This document shows, one piece after another, positions 33,845-42,484 of a stretch of DNA of 64,000 nt; the stretch's first letter is position 1; each line of letters opens with the position of its first letter. Position numbers and translations under genes: made by a program. The notes beneath the pieces are model-generated. The model saw nothing but the letters and a program-made list of their open reading frames with translations. It searched no databases and had not been told where the DNA came from. The stretch is from the NCBI GenBank assembly GCA_015068495.1, contig SVKL01000006.1, positions 40,704 to 104,703 of the forward strand, read 5' to 3'. The DNA is from Oscillospiraceae bacterium. GTDB lineage: Bacteria > Bacillota > Clostridia > Oscillospirales > Oscillospiraceae.

Positions 33845-34789
33845 TTACAGATCGATTTGGGCAATAACTTCCTTCAGCTTGTTGGCGCTGGCTTGGAATT
33901 TCGCTACCTCTGCGTCGGTAAGCTTGTTCAAAATCTTGCCGCGAACACCGCTGCGGTCCACCAATGCCAAAGTAGACAGGCAGACATCATCCACACCGTA
34001 CTCGCCGTGCATCATAGTAGACACGGTCAGCGCAGTGCCTGCGCCGGCATAGATGCACTTGCAGATATGGCAGACGGACATCGCAACCGCATAGAAGGTT
34101 GCACCCTTATTCTCAATGACGATGCCACCGGATCTCTTCACAAAGGTCTCAACCTCTTCATAGTCCTGATTCCAGTGGATACGGTCCTTATCGGGAGAGT
34201 TTTCTTTATAGGCATCCACGTGGTTGTTGGCGATGGTAGCCAAGGACCAAGGCACGAAGGAGCTGTCGCCGTGCTCACCGTAAACGTGGGCGTGGACATT
34301 CTTGGGGCTGATATGGAACCGCTTTGCCAGCTCGGACTGCAGGCGGCTGGTATCCAGAATCGTACCGGAACCGATAATCTGATTCTCGGGCAGGCCGGAG
34401 ACCTTATGGAATACGTAAGTCAGCACGTCAACAGGATTGGAAACAATCACGTAGATTGCGTTGGGTGCGTGCTGCACCACACTCTTGGCAACATCCTTAA
34501 GAATGTTTACGTTGATTTGCGCCAAATCCAAACGGCTCATACCGGGCTTTCTTGCTACGCCACAGGTAATCACCACAATGTCAGAGCCCTCTGCGTCGGC
34601 ATAGTCGCCGGAACGGACAATGGCAGGAGAATGGAAAGGAGCTCCCTGATAGATATCCAGCGCCTCACCCATTGCTTTTTTTGTGTTGATATCAATCAAT
34701 ACAATCTCAGAAGCAACGCCTTGAACCATTAAATCATTCGCCACGGTTGCACCGACGCTACCTGCGCCGATTACGCTAATCTTACTCAT
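33845..34789 (-). CDS. ldh: L-lactate dehydrogenase family protein (lactate/malate dehydrogenase superfamily)
   Basis: A 314-aa NAD-dependent 2-hydroxyacid dehydrogenase. Rossmann motif GAGSVGATVANDL, NAD-contact Asp in VLIDIN, SNPVDVLTY, the Asp-Arg pair region GTILDTSRL, and catalytic His in YGEHGDSSFVPWS support the LDH branch. In the substrate-specificity loop the residue that is Gln102 in classical LDH is Arg (GVARKPGMSRLDL), the malate-type residue, so substrate preference is uncertain. AAGGAG precedes ATG; the gene is monocistronic behind a perfect promoter. It would recycle NADH at the end of fermentation. Confidence 0.92.
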   Translation of the reverse strand: MSKISVIGAGSVGATVANDLMVQGVASEIVLIDINTKKAMGEALDIYQGAPFHSPAIVRSGDYADAEGSDIVVITCGVARKPGMSRLDLAQINVNILKDVAKSVVQHAPNAIYVIVSNPVDVLTYVFHKVSGLPENQIIGSGTILDTSRLQSELAKRFHISPKNVHAHVYGEHGDSSFVPWSLATIANNHVDAYKENSPDKDRIHWNQDYEEVETFVKRSGGIVIENKGATFYAVAMSVCHICKCIYAGAGTALTVSTMMHGEYGVDDVCLSTLALVDRSGVRGKILNKLTDAEVAKFQASANKLKEVIAQIDL

Positions 34790-34850
34790 AATTTTAGCTC
34801 CTTAAAATATAATGTTTTTTGTGCCATTCAGCACTTTTGTTATCGATATC

Positions 34851-34879
34851 ATTATACCGATAGTGCCTAATTCTGTCAA
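34851..34879 (-). promoter_or_regulatory. Consensus sigma-A promoter of ldh
   Basis: Minus-strand TTGACA and TATAAT, both perfect, are separated by 17 nt, about 60 nt upstream of the ldh start. It predicts strong constitutive expression unless repressed. Confidence 0.85.
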
Positions 34880-34914
34880 GTAGCTTTCCCATTTTTTCCA
34901 ATAGAATATGTTAC

Positions 34915-34945
34915 AAAAAAGGCCTGCATATGCAGGCCTTTTTTT
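34915..34945 (-). terminator. Intrinsic terminator of pepT
   Basis: AAAAAAGGCCTGC/GCAGGCCTTTTTT around ATAT, overlapping the pepT stop codon; a T-run follows on the minus strand. Confidence 0.85.
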
Positions 34946-36149
34946 ACAAGGTTGTCAATATTTCCACCAACAGCTTAACGCACTGTTCCATATCCTCCAC
35001 CGGGATATATTCGTACCGTCCGTGGTAATTCTCACCGCCGGTGCACAGGTTCGGACACGGCAGCCCCATATAGGACAGTCTTGCGCCGTCAGTACCGCCG
35101 CGGATAGGAACGGTTTTTGCCGTCATTCCAACGGACTCCATTGCCTTCACTGCCCGCTCAACAATATACATACAGGGCTCGATTTTCTCCCGCATATTGT
35201 AATAGCTGTCGCTAACCGTCACCTCTACTGTGCCTGCGCCGTATTTTTTATTGATAAAATCGCCGGCAGATTCCAGCAGGGCTTTCTTCTGCAGAAACTT
35301 TTCCATATCGTGATCCCGGATAATATAGCGCAGGGTGGTTTGTTCCACCTCGCCTGCCATATCCGTCAGATGGATAAAGCCCTCGTAATGCTCGGTGTGC
35401 TCGGGACGCTGCTGGGCAGGCAGCAGGCTGTGGAACTCCATAGCGATCTGCTGGGAGTTGACCATTTTATTCTTAGCAGAGCCCGGGTGAATATTGCGTC
35501 CGTGGAAAACTGCCTTTGCGCCGGCTGCATTGAAGTTTTCGTACTCCATCTCCCCTACTGCGCCGCCGTCTACGGTATAGGCATAGTCAGCGCCAAAGCC
35601 CTTCACATCAAACAGGTCTGCCCCTCTGCCGATTTCCTCGTCGGGGGTGAAGCCGATTTTCAAGGTGGCGTGATTCATCTTGGTAGTCAGCAGAATTTCT
35701 GCGGCTGTGAGAATCTCTGCAACGCCGGCTTTGTTATCTGCGCCCAGCAGGGTCGTGCCGTCGGTGACAATCAAGCGCTTGCCGATGTGGTTTTTCAGGC
35801 TTTCAAATTCTGCTGCCAGCATTGTAATTCCCAGCTGGGGATTTAAGACGATATCCCCGCCGTTATACTCCACAACCTTAGCTTTTACATTTTCTCCGCT
35901 CATATCCGGAGAGGTATCCATATGGGCAATCAAGCCGATAGTGGGCAGCTTCGGGTCACCGGGGACAGTGCCGTACACATAGCCGTGTTCGTCCATATGG
36001 GCATCCTGAATGCCCATTGCCAGCATCTCCTCCACCAAGGCAGCTCCCAACACCTTTTGATTGGGTGTGGACGGGCAGGTCTCAGAGTTCTCATCAGATG
36101 TGGTATGATAGCTTACATAGCGCAAAAAACGGTCTAATACAGAAGTCAT
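34944..36149 (-). CDS. pepT: Peptidase T (tripeptidase)
   Basis: A 401-aa M20B metallopeptidase that removes the N-terminal residue of tripeptides in the cytoplasm. Zn-ligand motifs: LIAHMDTSPD, TLLGADNKAGVAEI, FTPDEEIGRGADLFD, and a C-terminal IRGGTDGARLSYMGLPCPNLCTGGENYHGRYEY. Length matches the family. GGAGG precedes ATG. It is 46 nt downstream of ackA, separated by a terminator. Confidence 0.96.
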   Translation of the reverse strand: MTSVLDRFLRYVSYHTTSDENSETCPSTPNQKVLGAALVEEMLAMGIQDAHMDEHGYVYGTVPGDPKLPTIGLIAHMDTSPDMSGENVKAKVVEYNGGDIVLNPQLGITMLAAEFESLKNHIGKRLIVTDGTTLLGADNKAGVAEILTAAEILLTTKMNHATLKIGFTPDEEIGRGADLFDVKGFGADYAYTVDGGAVGEMEYENFNAAGAKAVFHGRNIHPGSAKNKMVNSQQIAMEFHSLLPAQQRPEHTEHYEGFIHLTDMAGEVEQTTLRYIIRDHDMEKFLQKKALLESAGDFINKKYGAGTVEVTVSDSYYNMREKIEPCMYIVERAVKAMESVGMTAKTVPIRGGTDGARLSYMGLPCPNLCTGGENYHGRYEYIPVEDMEQCVKLLVEILTTL

Positions 36150-36160
36150 AATTTTCCTCC

Positions 36161-36189
36161 AAAAAAAGAGGCGGAAGTCCGCCTCTTTT
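36161..36189 (-). terminator. Intrinsic terminator of ackA
   Basis: AAAGAGGCGG/CCGCCTCTTT with a short loop is followed on the minus strand by a run of seven T. The next gene's GGAGG follows directly after the tail, so pepT probably depends on readthrough. Confidence 0.8.
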
Positions 36190-36195
36190 ATAGGT

Positions 36196-37386
36196 TTATT
36201 TTGCAGCGTTTACCAGCTCAGCGGTATCCTGTGCAATCATCAGTTCCTCGTTGGTGGGAACAACCCAAACTTCCACAGAGGAGTCGGGGGTGGAAATCTT
36301 CATTTCCTTGCCGCGCTTAGCATTCAGCTCGGGGTCAATCTTAACGCCCATAAAGCTCAAGTATTCGCAGACAGCTGCGCGAACATTCACGTCGTTCTCG
36401 CCAACACCGGCGGTGAAGGTCAGAACGTCGATGCCTTTGAGAGCAGCAGCGTATGCGCCTACATACTTGGCAACCTCGTAGCAGAACTTATCGCGAGCCA
36501 AAGCGCAGTTCTCGTCGCCATTCTTAGCGCCGTCTTCCAAATCACGGAAGTCGGAGGAAATGCCGCTCAGCGCCAGCATACCGGACTTCTTATTCAGCAT
36601 ATTCAGGCAATCGTCCACGCTCATAGAGTACTTGTTGCAGATGAACTGCACTACGCAGGCATCGATGTCACCGGAACGGGTACCCATAGGCACACCTGCC
36701 AAGGGGCTCAGACCCATAGTGGTATCCTGGCACTTGCCGTCCTTGATGGCAGCCATAGAAGAGCCGTTACCCAAGTGGCAGTTGACCATCTTGAATTCCT
36801 TCTTGCCTACCAGCTCAGCGGTACGCTTTGCAACGTACTTATGGGAAGTGCCGTGGAAGCCGTAACGGCGGATGGAGTCGTTCTCATAGTACTCAGTGGG
36901 AATGGCGTAACGGTATGCCTTGGGAGGCATAGTCATATGGAATGCGGTGTCGAACACAGCAACCTGAGGTGTCTTGGGCATAACTGCCTGACAAGCCTCG
37001 ATACCCATCAGGTTAGCAGGGTTGTGGAGAGGTCCGAGGGGGATGCACTTCTTGATAGCAGCGATTACTTCGTCGTCAATGATGCAGGATGCGAAGAATT
37101 CCATACCGCCGTGGAGCACGCGGTGACCCACAGCATCAATCTCGTCAACGCTCTTAATAACGCCGACCTCAGCGTCCTGCAGAATCTCCAAGGTAGCAGC
37201 AATCGCCTCGGAGTGGGTGGGCATAGGAATATCCTTAACCACCTTCTCCTCGCCAACCTTGTGGTTCAGACGGCCATCGATACCGATACGCTCGCACAGA
37301 CCCTTTGCGGAAACCTCACCGGTCTCGGGGTTCATCAGCTGATACTTCAAGCTGGAGCTACCGGCATTGATAATCAAAACGTTCAT
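36196..37386 (-). CDS. ackA: Acetate kinase
   Basis: A 396-aa ASKHA-fold kinase interconverting acetyl phosphate + ADP and acetate + ATP, the substrate-level phosphorylation step of acetate fermentation. Motifs: VLIINAGSSSLKYQL, VLHGGMEFF, VAVFDTAFHMTMPPKAYRYAIP, RRYGFHGTSHKYVAKR, HLGNGSSMAAI, DTTMGLSPLAGVPMGTRSGDIDA and FTAGVGEN. AGGAGG precedes ATG. No phosphotransacetylase gene is adjacent. It is divergent from tmcAL, whose product also uses acetate. Confidence 0.97.
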   Translation of the reverse strand: MNVLIINAGSSSLKYQLMNPETGEVSAKGLCERIGIDGRLNHKVGEEKVVKDIPMPTHSEAIAATLEILQDAEVGVIKSVDEIDAVGHRVLHGGMEFFASCIIDDEVIAAIKKCIPLGPLHNPANLMGIEACQAVMPKTPQVAVFDTAFHMTMPPKAYRYAIPTEYYENDSIRRYGFHGTSHKYVAKRTAELVGKKEFKMVNCHLGNGSSMAAIKDGKCQDTTMGLSPLAGVPMGTRSGDIDACVVQFICNKYSMSVDDCLNMLNKKSGMLALSGISSDFRDLEDGAKNGDENCALARDKFCYEVAKYVGAYAAALKGIDVLTFTAGVGENDVNVRAAVCEYLSFMGVKIDPELNAKRGKEMKISTPDSSVEVWVVPTNEELMIAQDTAELVNAAK

Positions 37387-37458
37387 TGAAAATTGCCTCC
37401 TAAAATAAAATCATTTTCTTTTCTTACAATTTGTGGTAATATAACCATAGCTGGTACT

Positions 37459-37487
37459 ATTCTATAATAAAACTACGGATTTCTCAA
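37459..37487 (-). promoter_or_regulatory. Promoter of ackA
   Basis: Minus-strand TTGAGA and TAGAAT are 17 nt apart, leaving a leader of about 65 nt before ackA, in the 137-nt divergent region shared with tmcAL. Confidence 0.55.
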
Positions 37488-37523
37488 GTGGTAAATGAAA
37501 TTTTTTTATAAAGGAGGGGTATT

Positions 37524-38666
37524 TTGGATACAATCGGCATTATTTGTGAGTATAACCCCTTGCACTTAGGGCATAAAAAGCAAATCGACACCGTGAAGGC
37601 CGCCTGCCCTGATAGCGGTATTGTGTGTCTGATGAGCGGCAATTATGTGCAGCGGGGCGCCCCTGCCATCATCGACAAGACCCTCCGCGGCCAAGCTGCC
37701 ATCCACTGCGGCGCAGATTTGGTGCTGGAGCTGCCGCTAACCGCTTCCCTATCCTCTGCCGAGGGCTTTGCCGGCGAAGGGGTACGGATTCTTGGCGGAT
37801 TCTGTAACCGGCTGTGCTTCGGCGCAGAAAGCGCTGCCAAGGATTCTCTTTTGGAAACTGCAAAAGCGCTTCTAAGCCCCGGATTTACCGAGCGCCTGCG
37901 TATAGAACTGGATAAGGGTGTATCCTTCCCTGCGGCGCGGCAAGCTGCCTTACAGGCGATGGGGCTGCAGGCAGACATTCTCACCCAACCCAACGATATT
38001 TTAGCCACAGAGTACTGCAAGGCGATTTTGGCGCAGAATCTAAAAATGGAGCCTATGCCGATTTTGCGGGAAGGCGGCTACCACGACACTGCCATTGACG
38101 AAGAAAACCCCTCTGCCACCGCCTTACGCAGGAGTATGGAAGCACAAAAAGATTGGACAAGGTACGTGCCGGAGGCAGCAAGGGCGGTTTTTGCAGGCGC
38201 AACACTGCACACGCTATCCGCCGGCGAACAGGCGATTTTGTACCGCCTGCGGACTATGGACGATGCAGAATTCGAAGCGCTGCCCTTTGGCAGTGAGGGG
38301 CTGTGGCGGAAGCTGATGCACAACGCAAGAAAATATACCACCTTAGAGGAGATTCTCACCGCCACCAAATCCAAGCGGTATACCCGCACACGGTTAGACC
38401 GGATGGTGATGTGCGCCTTTTTGGGACTCAGTCAAAGGGATTTGGAAACACCTGCTCCCTATGTTCGGGTACTGGCGCTGAACAGCAAAGGTCGGGAGAT
38501 TCTGAAGCTTGCCCGGCAAACAGGTAGCTTCCCCAACGCCGGAGAGTGGATGGATTCTCCCTATCGGCTTTTGGAGCAGCGAGCAGGCAGACTGTACAGC
38601 CTCTTTGCAAAGGGTGGAGAATTGCCTGCATCGGAGAAAGACCGGCGGGTTTTTTACAGGGATTAA
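37524..38666 (+). CDS. tmcAL: tRNA(Met) cytidine acetate ligase TmcAL
   Basis: A 380-aa nucleotidyltransferase-fold enzyme that uses acetate and ATP to make N4-acetylcytidine at C34 of elongator tRNA-Met. The N-terminus GIICEYNPLHLGHKKQI has the HxGH nucleotide-binding motif; SGNYVQRGAPAIIDKTLRGQAAIHCGADLVLELP and FGAES are family hallmarks. The start codon appears to be TTG, seven bases after AAGGAGG. It lies divergent from ackA. No downstream operon partner: the next gene has its own promoter. Confidence 0.94.
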   Translation: MDTIGIICEYNPLHLGHKKQIDTVKAACPDSGIVCLMSGNYVQRGAPAIIDKTLRGQAAIHCGADLVLELPLTASLSSAEGFAGEGVRILGGFCNRLCFGAESAAKDSLLETAKALLSPGFTERLRIELDKGVSFPAARQAALQAMGLQADILTQPNDILATEYCKAILAQNLKMEPMPILREGGYHDTAIDEENPSATALRRSMEAQKDWTRYVPEAARAVFAGATLHTLSAGEQAILYRLRTMDDAEFEALPFGSEGLWRKLMHNARKYTTLEEILTATKSKRYTRTRLDRMVMCAFLGLSQRDLETPAPYVRVLALNSKGREILKLARQTGSFPNAGEWMDSPYRLLEQRAGRLYSLFAKGGELPASEKDRRVFYRD

Positions 38667-38683
38667 CGCCTTGGCTTTTTCTC

Positions 38684-38712
38684 TTGACATGGTTTATATC
38701 ATTGAGTATATT
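38684..38712 (+). promoter_or_regulatory. Promoter of the unknown membrane-anchored protein gene
   Basis: TTGACA and TATATT are separated by 17 nt, with the -10 33 nt upstream of ATG. Confidence 0.7.
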
Positions 38713-38744
38713 GAAAACAATTATAACACATTGGAGTATTTACA

Positions 38745-39359
38745 ATGAAACACACTTGGATTAAAAAGGCCTTATGGGGGCTTTTGCTTCTGGTGCCTTT
38801 CCTTTTGGCCGTATGGGCGCTTTGCGAAACCACCGGCTCAGACAGCTATAATTATCAAGGCTACATCACCGCCATACGGAAAGCTGACGGCGGCACGGTG
38901 ATCACCACAGTCAGCGGAGACCAAACAGCGGAATTTACCATTAAGGGGTACACCCGGGAGAAATTCAACGGTGATTTGACCCAGTTGGAGGAAGGCGCTT
39001 TTATTCGTCTCAGCACCACCCGCAACAGCTCCACTAACGTCAAAAAGTTTTCCGCATACAGCGGTTTCTCTATGGAAGGCAAGATTGTCTTTATGGAGGG
39101 GCTCTCCTCCCCGTTTATTCTCACCATTGATAAATCTCTCAACTACTATATGCTGTATTCTCTGATTTCCTCTCAGGATATTCAATATCCCCTGCAAAAC
39201 GGCTCGCAGGTAAAGGTCTACTACCAGTATCCGCTGAACGCCAGCACGAAAACAATTGTGGTGGATGTAATTGAACCCACCTCCGATTTGCTGGATGAAA
39301 TCACCGAAAAGGAAATTGCTTATATTGGCCGGCAAGGATATACGGTTGCGAGCAAATAA
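38745..39359 (+). CDS. Unrecognised membrane-anchored or secreted protein
   Basis: A 204-aa protein I do not recognise. One N-terminal hydrophobic segment (about 10-27, LWGLLLLVPFLLAVWAL) has no clear cleavage site or lipobox. Residues 36-200 are beta-rich, with a first strand pair YQGYITAIRKADGGTVITTVSGDQTAEFTIKG that resembles small OB-like domains, then FIRLSTT, GKIVFMEG, VKVYYQYPLNASTKTIVVDVIE. The C-terminus is charged. GGAG precedes ATG. It is monocistronic with a strong promoter and a terminator shared with rsgA, so it is probably expressed. Not related by sequence to its neighbours. Confidence 0.75.
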   Translation: MKHTWIKKALWGLLLLVPFLLAVWALCETTGSDSYNYQGYITAIRKADGGTVITTVSGDQTAEFTIKGYTREKFNGDLTQLEEGAFIRLSTTRNSSTNVKKFSAYSGFSMEGKIVFMEGLSSPFILTIDKSLNYYMLYSLISSQDIQYPLQNGSQVKVYYQYPLNASTKTIVVDVIEPTSDLLDEITEKEIAYIGRQGYTVASK

Positions 39360-39393
39360 AAAATAGAGGTCTGTGAAAACAGACCTCTATTTT
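39360..39393. terminator. Bidirectional terminator between converging genes
   Basis: A 15-bp perfect stem with GAAA tetraloop (AAAATAGAGGTCTGT/ACAGACCTCTATTTT). It serves the 204-aa gene on the plus strand and overlaps the stop codon of rsgA on the minus strand. Confidence 0.85.
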
Positions 39394-40274
39394 AATTCCC
39401 AAAGCTTGATTTGGCTGGATTTTTCATACAGGCGCAAATAGCTTTCGTAGCGAGTTTTCTCGATTTCTCCGGCTTCTACCGCCTGACGGACTGCGCAGGA
39501 GGGCTCAGCCCGGTGGGAGCAATCGTGGAACTGGCATTTCCCCAAAAACGGGGCAAAATCCGGAAAAGCATACTGGAGGTTTTCCTTTAGAATCACGTCC
39601 ATCTGCTCCGTATCAAAGGAGGAAAAGCCGGGGGTATCGGCAACGTAGGTATCTTCTCCCAAGGGATACAGCTCCACGTGCCGCGTGGTATGCCGTCCTC
39701 TGCCTAATTTTTCAGAAACCGCACCGGTTGCCAAGGACAGCTCCGGACAGAGAGCATTGAGCATACTGCTCTTGCCCACGCCGGTATTGCCGGTAAAGGC
39801 GGTGAGTTTTCCCCGAATCAGCTTTCGTAATTCGTCCACACCCTCACCGGTAACGGCGCTGGCAGAAATCACAGGGAAGCCTGCGTGACGGTAGATTCGC
39901 ACAAGGTCAGTTGCCGGGTCTAAGTCGCATTTGTTTACGCAGATATACACCGGCACTTCCTGCTCACCGGCAATAGCCGCCACCCGGTCAATGAGGAACG
40001 GCTCGGTGATGGGGTTTACATTGGAAGCAAACACCACCAAAGCGTCAATGTTGGCAACTGCCGGGCGGATAAAGCGGTTTTTCCTTGGCAGAATTTTTTC
40101 TACCATTCCCTTCCCCTGCTCTACGGTAATCTCCACCATATCGCCGGTGAAGGGAATTTCCTGTCCCTTGCGCAGGTGTCCCCGCCCACGGCAGGTGACA
40201 ATCTCCTGCTGGGTCTGCACGTCATAAAAGCCGCTTAGCGACCGGACAATCCGTCCGGTTTTTCTATCAGCCAT
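39387..40274 (-). CDS. rsgA: Small ribosomal subunit biogenesis GTPase RsgA
   Basis: A 295-aa circularly permuted GTPase acting in 30S subunit maturation. An OB-fold N-terminus (SGFYDVQTQQEIVTCRGRGHLRK) is followed by G4 NKCDLD, then G1 TGNTGVGKSSMLNAL and G3 DTPGFSSF in permuted order, and a C-terminal Zn site (CQFHDCSHRAEPSCAV). Length is normal. Its start overlaps the pknB stop by 8 nt, behind GGAGGT; it is the last gene of the long operon. Confidence 0.96.
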   Translation of the reverse strand: MADRKTGRIVRSLSGFYDVQTQQEIVTCRGRGHLRKGQEIPFTGDMVEITVEQGKGMVEKILPRKNRFIRPAVANIDALVVFASNVNPITEPFLIDRVAAIAGEQEVPVYICVNKCDLDPATDLVRIYRHAGFPVISASAVTGEGVDELRKLIRGKLTAFTGNTGVGKSSMLNALCPELSLATGAVSEKLGRGRHTTRHVELYPLGEDTYVADTPGFSSFDTEQMDVILKENLQYAFPDFAPFLGKCQFHDCSHRAEPSCAVRQAVEAGEIEKTRYESYLRLYEKSSQIKLWELK

Positions 40275-42459
40275 TGGTCGTAAATACCTCCGTCACATCC
40301 CAGCCGTCTGTCTCATTGATAATGATGGTGTAGGTAACGCTACCCACAGCGGTCTGGTTCGGCAGGGTCACAGACAGTGTTCCCTTAGGTACACGGCCCG
40401 AATAAAGGGTTGTGTTTCCTTGGTTAATTGTGATATGGCACTCACCGTTCAAGGCGCTGTTACGCAGGTCGATGGTTACGTCCTTGGTTGCCGGGGCTTT
40501 AGAGCCGTCGGAAACCTCCAGCACAATTTCAGAGGTGATTTCATGCTCCTTTTCCTTCTCCAAGGACTGGCTGATAACCGTGTCCTTGGGCTGATCGCTG
40601 GGAACGGAAACCGCGGTGGGAGATTTGAAGCCCAAGGCTGTCAGCATTCCCTTTGCGTTGCTGATTGTCATTCCCACCACATCGGGCATAATCTTCTTTT
40701 CGATGCCCTTGCTGACGGTCAGGGTTACGGTCTGTCCGGTCTTGATTTTTACACCGGCGCTGGGATCGGATTCCAGGACCGTTCCGGCCTTTGCCGTCAT
40801 ATGGTACACTTCGTTGATTACCACATTTAGGTCCATATCCTGCAGAAGCAGAACGCTTTTTGCATCATCCTTATCCTTGCCGACCACGTTGGGCATACCG
40901 GAAATCTGACTCTTTTTGCCCTCGCTGACATACAGCGTAACGGTTTGCCCTTGGGTTAAGGTAGTGCCTTCCTTGGGCTCGGTGCGAATCACGTGGTCTT
41001 TGGCAATCTCCTCGTGATACTCCCGCTTGATTACAACGTCCAGATTCAGCTTCTGTCCTTCCAAGAGGGATTCTGCCCGGTCAATTGTCCAGTCCTTCAT
41101 ATTCCCCATCGTGACGATGTTGGATGCCGGTCCTAGGCTCACATCTACCACCACGGTATAGTCCTTTTTAATCTCCGTGCCTGCCTCGGGTATTTGACTG
41201 ATGATGACACCTTCGGGCACAGAATCGTCATAGAGTTCGTTCTTCTTTATCTCCAAACCCTGATAATCCGGCAGTTCAGCGTACACTTCACCTACCAGCT
41301 CCGGCACCTTGACCATTTTTCCTTTGTTGCCCAATAAAAACCACAAAATAATCACAATTGCAACCAGCGCCACCGCAGAGCAGGCGATAATCGCAATCAA
41401 TGTAATTCGACTCCGTTTTTCTTCTTTAGGCGTTTTCGCCTGTTGCGCCTCCCGGCGGCGTCTTGCCTCCTCGCGGCGCTGCTCCGGCGTCATCGGAGGC
41501 TTTCTGCGAGGCGTTTGGGAATCTACCACTTTGCTTGCAATATCCGCAGGGGGCTGCATAACCACCGTATTGTTCTGCACCCGCATAGCGGCATCCAGCG
41601 GAAGGCCGGTATAATCAAACAGTGTAGTGGGGTCTTTTCTGAACTCATCCATATCCGCCAGCATACGGGTTGCGGAAGGGTATCTGTCAGATACGTTATG
41701 GGCCATCGCCTTCATAATAATCTGCTCCAGACCGCCGGGGATATTGGGATTCAGTACTGACGGCAGGGCTGCGCCGCCATTGATATGCTGAATGGCAACC
41801 GCAACAGGTGACTCTCCGTCATAGGGAGGACGGCCTGCCATCATCTCGTACATCACAACGCCAAGAGAATAGATATCGGAACGGTCGTCCACACGTCCGC
41901 CTCTTGCCTGCTCGGGAGATATGTAGTGCACAGAGCCCAGTGCTTCCTTGGTCAAGGTGTTTCCGTGGGAAATGAGCCTTGCAATACCAAAGTCCATGAC
42001 CTTGACAGAGCCGTTTTTCAGCACCATCACATTGTGAGGCTTAATATCCCGGTGGACAATGCCCTTGCTATGGGCATGCTCCAAGGCCTTGGCAATCTGC
42101 ATAGCAAAATGGAGGGTTTCCTTCCAGTTGAGAACACCCTTTTTCTCCATATACTGCTTCAGGGTAATGCCCTCAATCAGCTCCATAACGATGTAATCCG
42201 CCATCAGAGAGGTGGAAACATCGTACACAGATACAATATTGGGATGGCTGAGCATTGCAACCGCCTGACTTTCCGCGTGGAAGCGGCGGCGGAAATCCTC
42301 ATCCTCCAAATTATCATCCTTCAGAATTTTAACAGCCACCAAACGATTGAGCCGATGGCAACGGGCTTTATAAACCACTGCCATTCCGCCGGTTCCGATA
42401 ACCTCCAGAATTTCATAACGGTTATCCAGCAGTCGGCCTATGTATTTATCATTATCCAT
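40267..42459 (-). CDS. pknB: PASTA-domain Ser/Thr protein kinase (PrkC/Stk1/PknB)
   Basis: A 730-aa membrane kinase. Kinase domain about 11-270 has the glycine loop IGTGGMAVVYKA, catalytic Lys in VAVKILK, HRDIKPHNVM, DFGIAR and an activation loop with several Thr/Ser (NTLTKEALGSVHYISPEQARGG). A juxtamembrane Arg/Glu-rich stretch leads to one membrane helix (about 352-375), then four extracellular PASTA repeats (VKVPELVGEVYAEL; VTMGNMKDWTIDRAESLL; MPNVVGKDKDDAKSVLL; MPDVVGMTISNAKGML) and a beta-rich tail. PASTA repeats bind muropeptides or lipid II. The cognate phosphatase gene is directly upstream. Confidence 0.96.
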   Translation of the reverse strand: MDNDKYIGRLLDNRYEILEVIGTGGMAVVYKARCHRLNRLVAVKILKDDNLEDEDFRRRFHAESQAVAMLSHPNIVSVYDVSTSLMADYIVMELIEGITLKQYMEKKGVLNWKETLHFAMQIAKALEHAHSKGIVHRDIKPHNVMVLKNGSVKVMDFGIARLISHGNTLTKEALGSVHYISPEQARGGRVDDRSDIYSLGVVMYEMMAGRPPYDGESPVAVAIQHINGGAALPSVLNPNIPGGLEQIIMKAMAHNVSDRYPSATRMLADMDEFRKDPTTLFDYTGLPLDAAMRVQNNTVVMQPPADIASKVVDSQTPRRKPPMTPEQRREEARRRREAQQAKTPKEEKRSRITLIAIIACSAVALVAIVIILWFLLGNKGKMVKVPELVGEVYAELPDYQGLEIKKNELYDDSVPEGVIISQIPEAGTEIKKDYTVVVDVSLGPASNIVTMGNMKDWTIDRAESLLEGQKLNLDVVIKREYHEEIAKDHVIRTEPKEGTTLTQGQTVTLYVSEGKKSQISGMPNVVGKDKDDAKSVLLLQDMDLNVVINEVYHMTAKAGTVLESDPSAGVKIKTGQTVTLTVSKGIEKKIMPDVVGMTISNAKGMLTALGFKSPTAVSVPSDQPKDTVISQSLEKEKEHEITSEIVLEVSDGSKAPATKDVTIDLRNSALNGECHITINQGNTTLYSGRVPKGTLSVTLPNQTAVGSVTYTIIINETDGWDVTEVFTTNG

Positions 42460-42484
42460 AATAACACTCCTTATCTACACACAG

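Noticed and set aside
34800-34850. Possible Rex operator in the ldh leader
   Set aside because: Only a short GTGC/GCAC dyad is present; it does not match the TTGTGAA-N4-TTCACAA-type Rex site.
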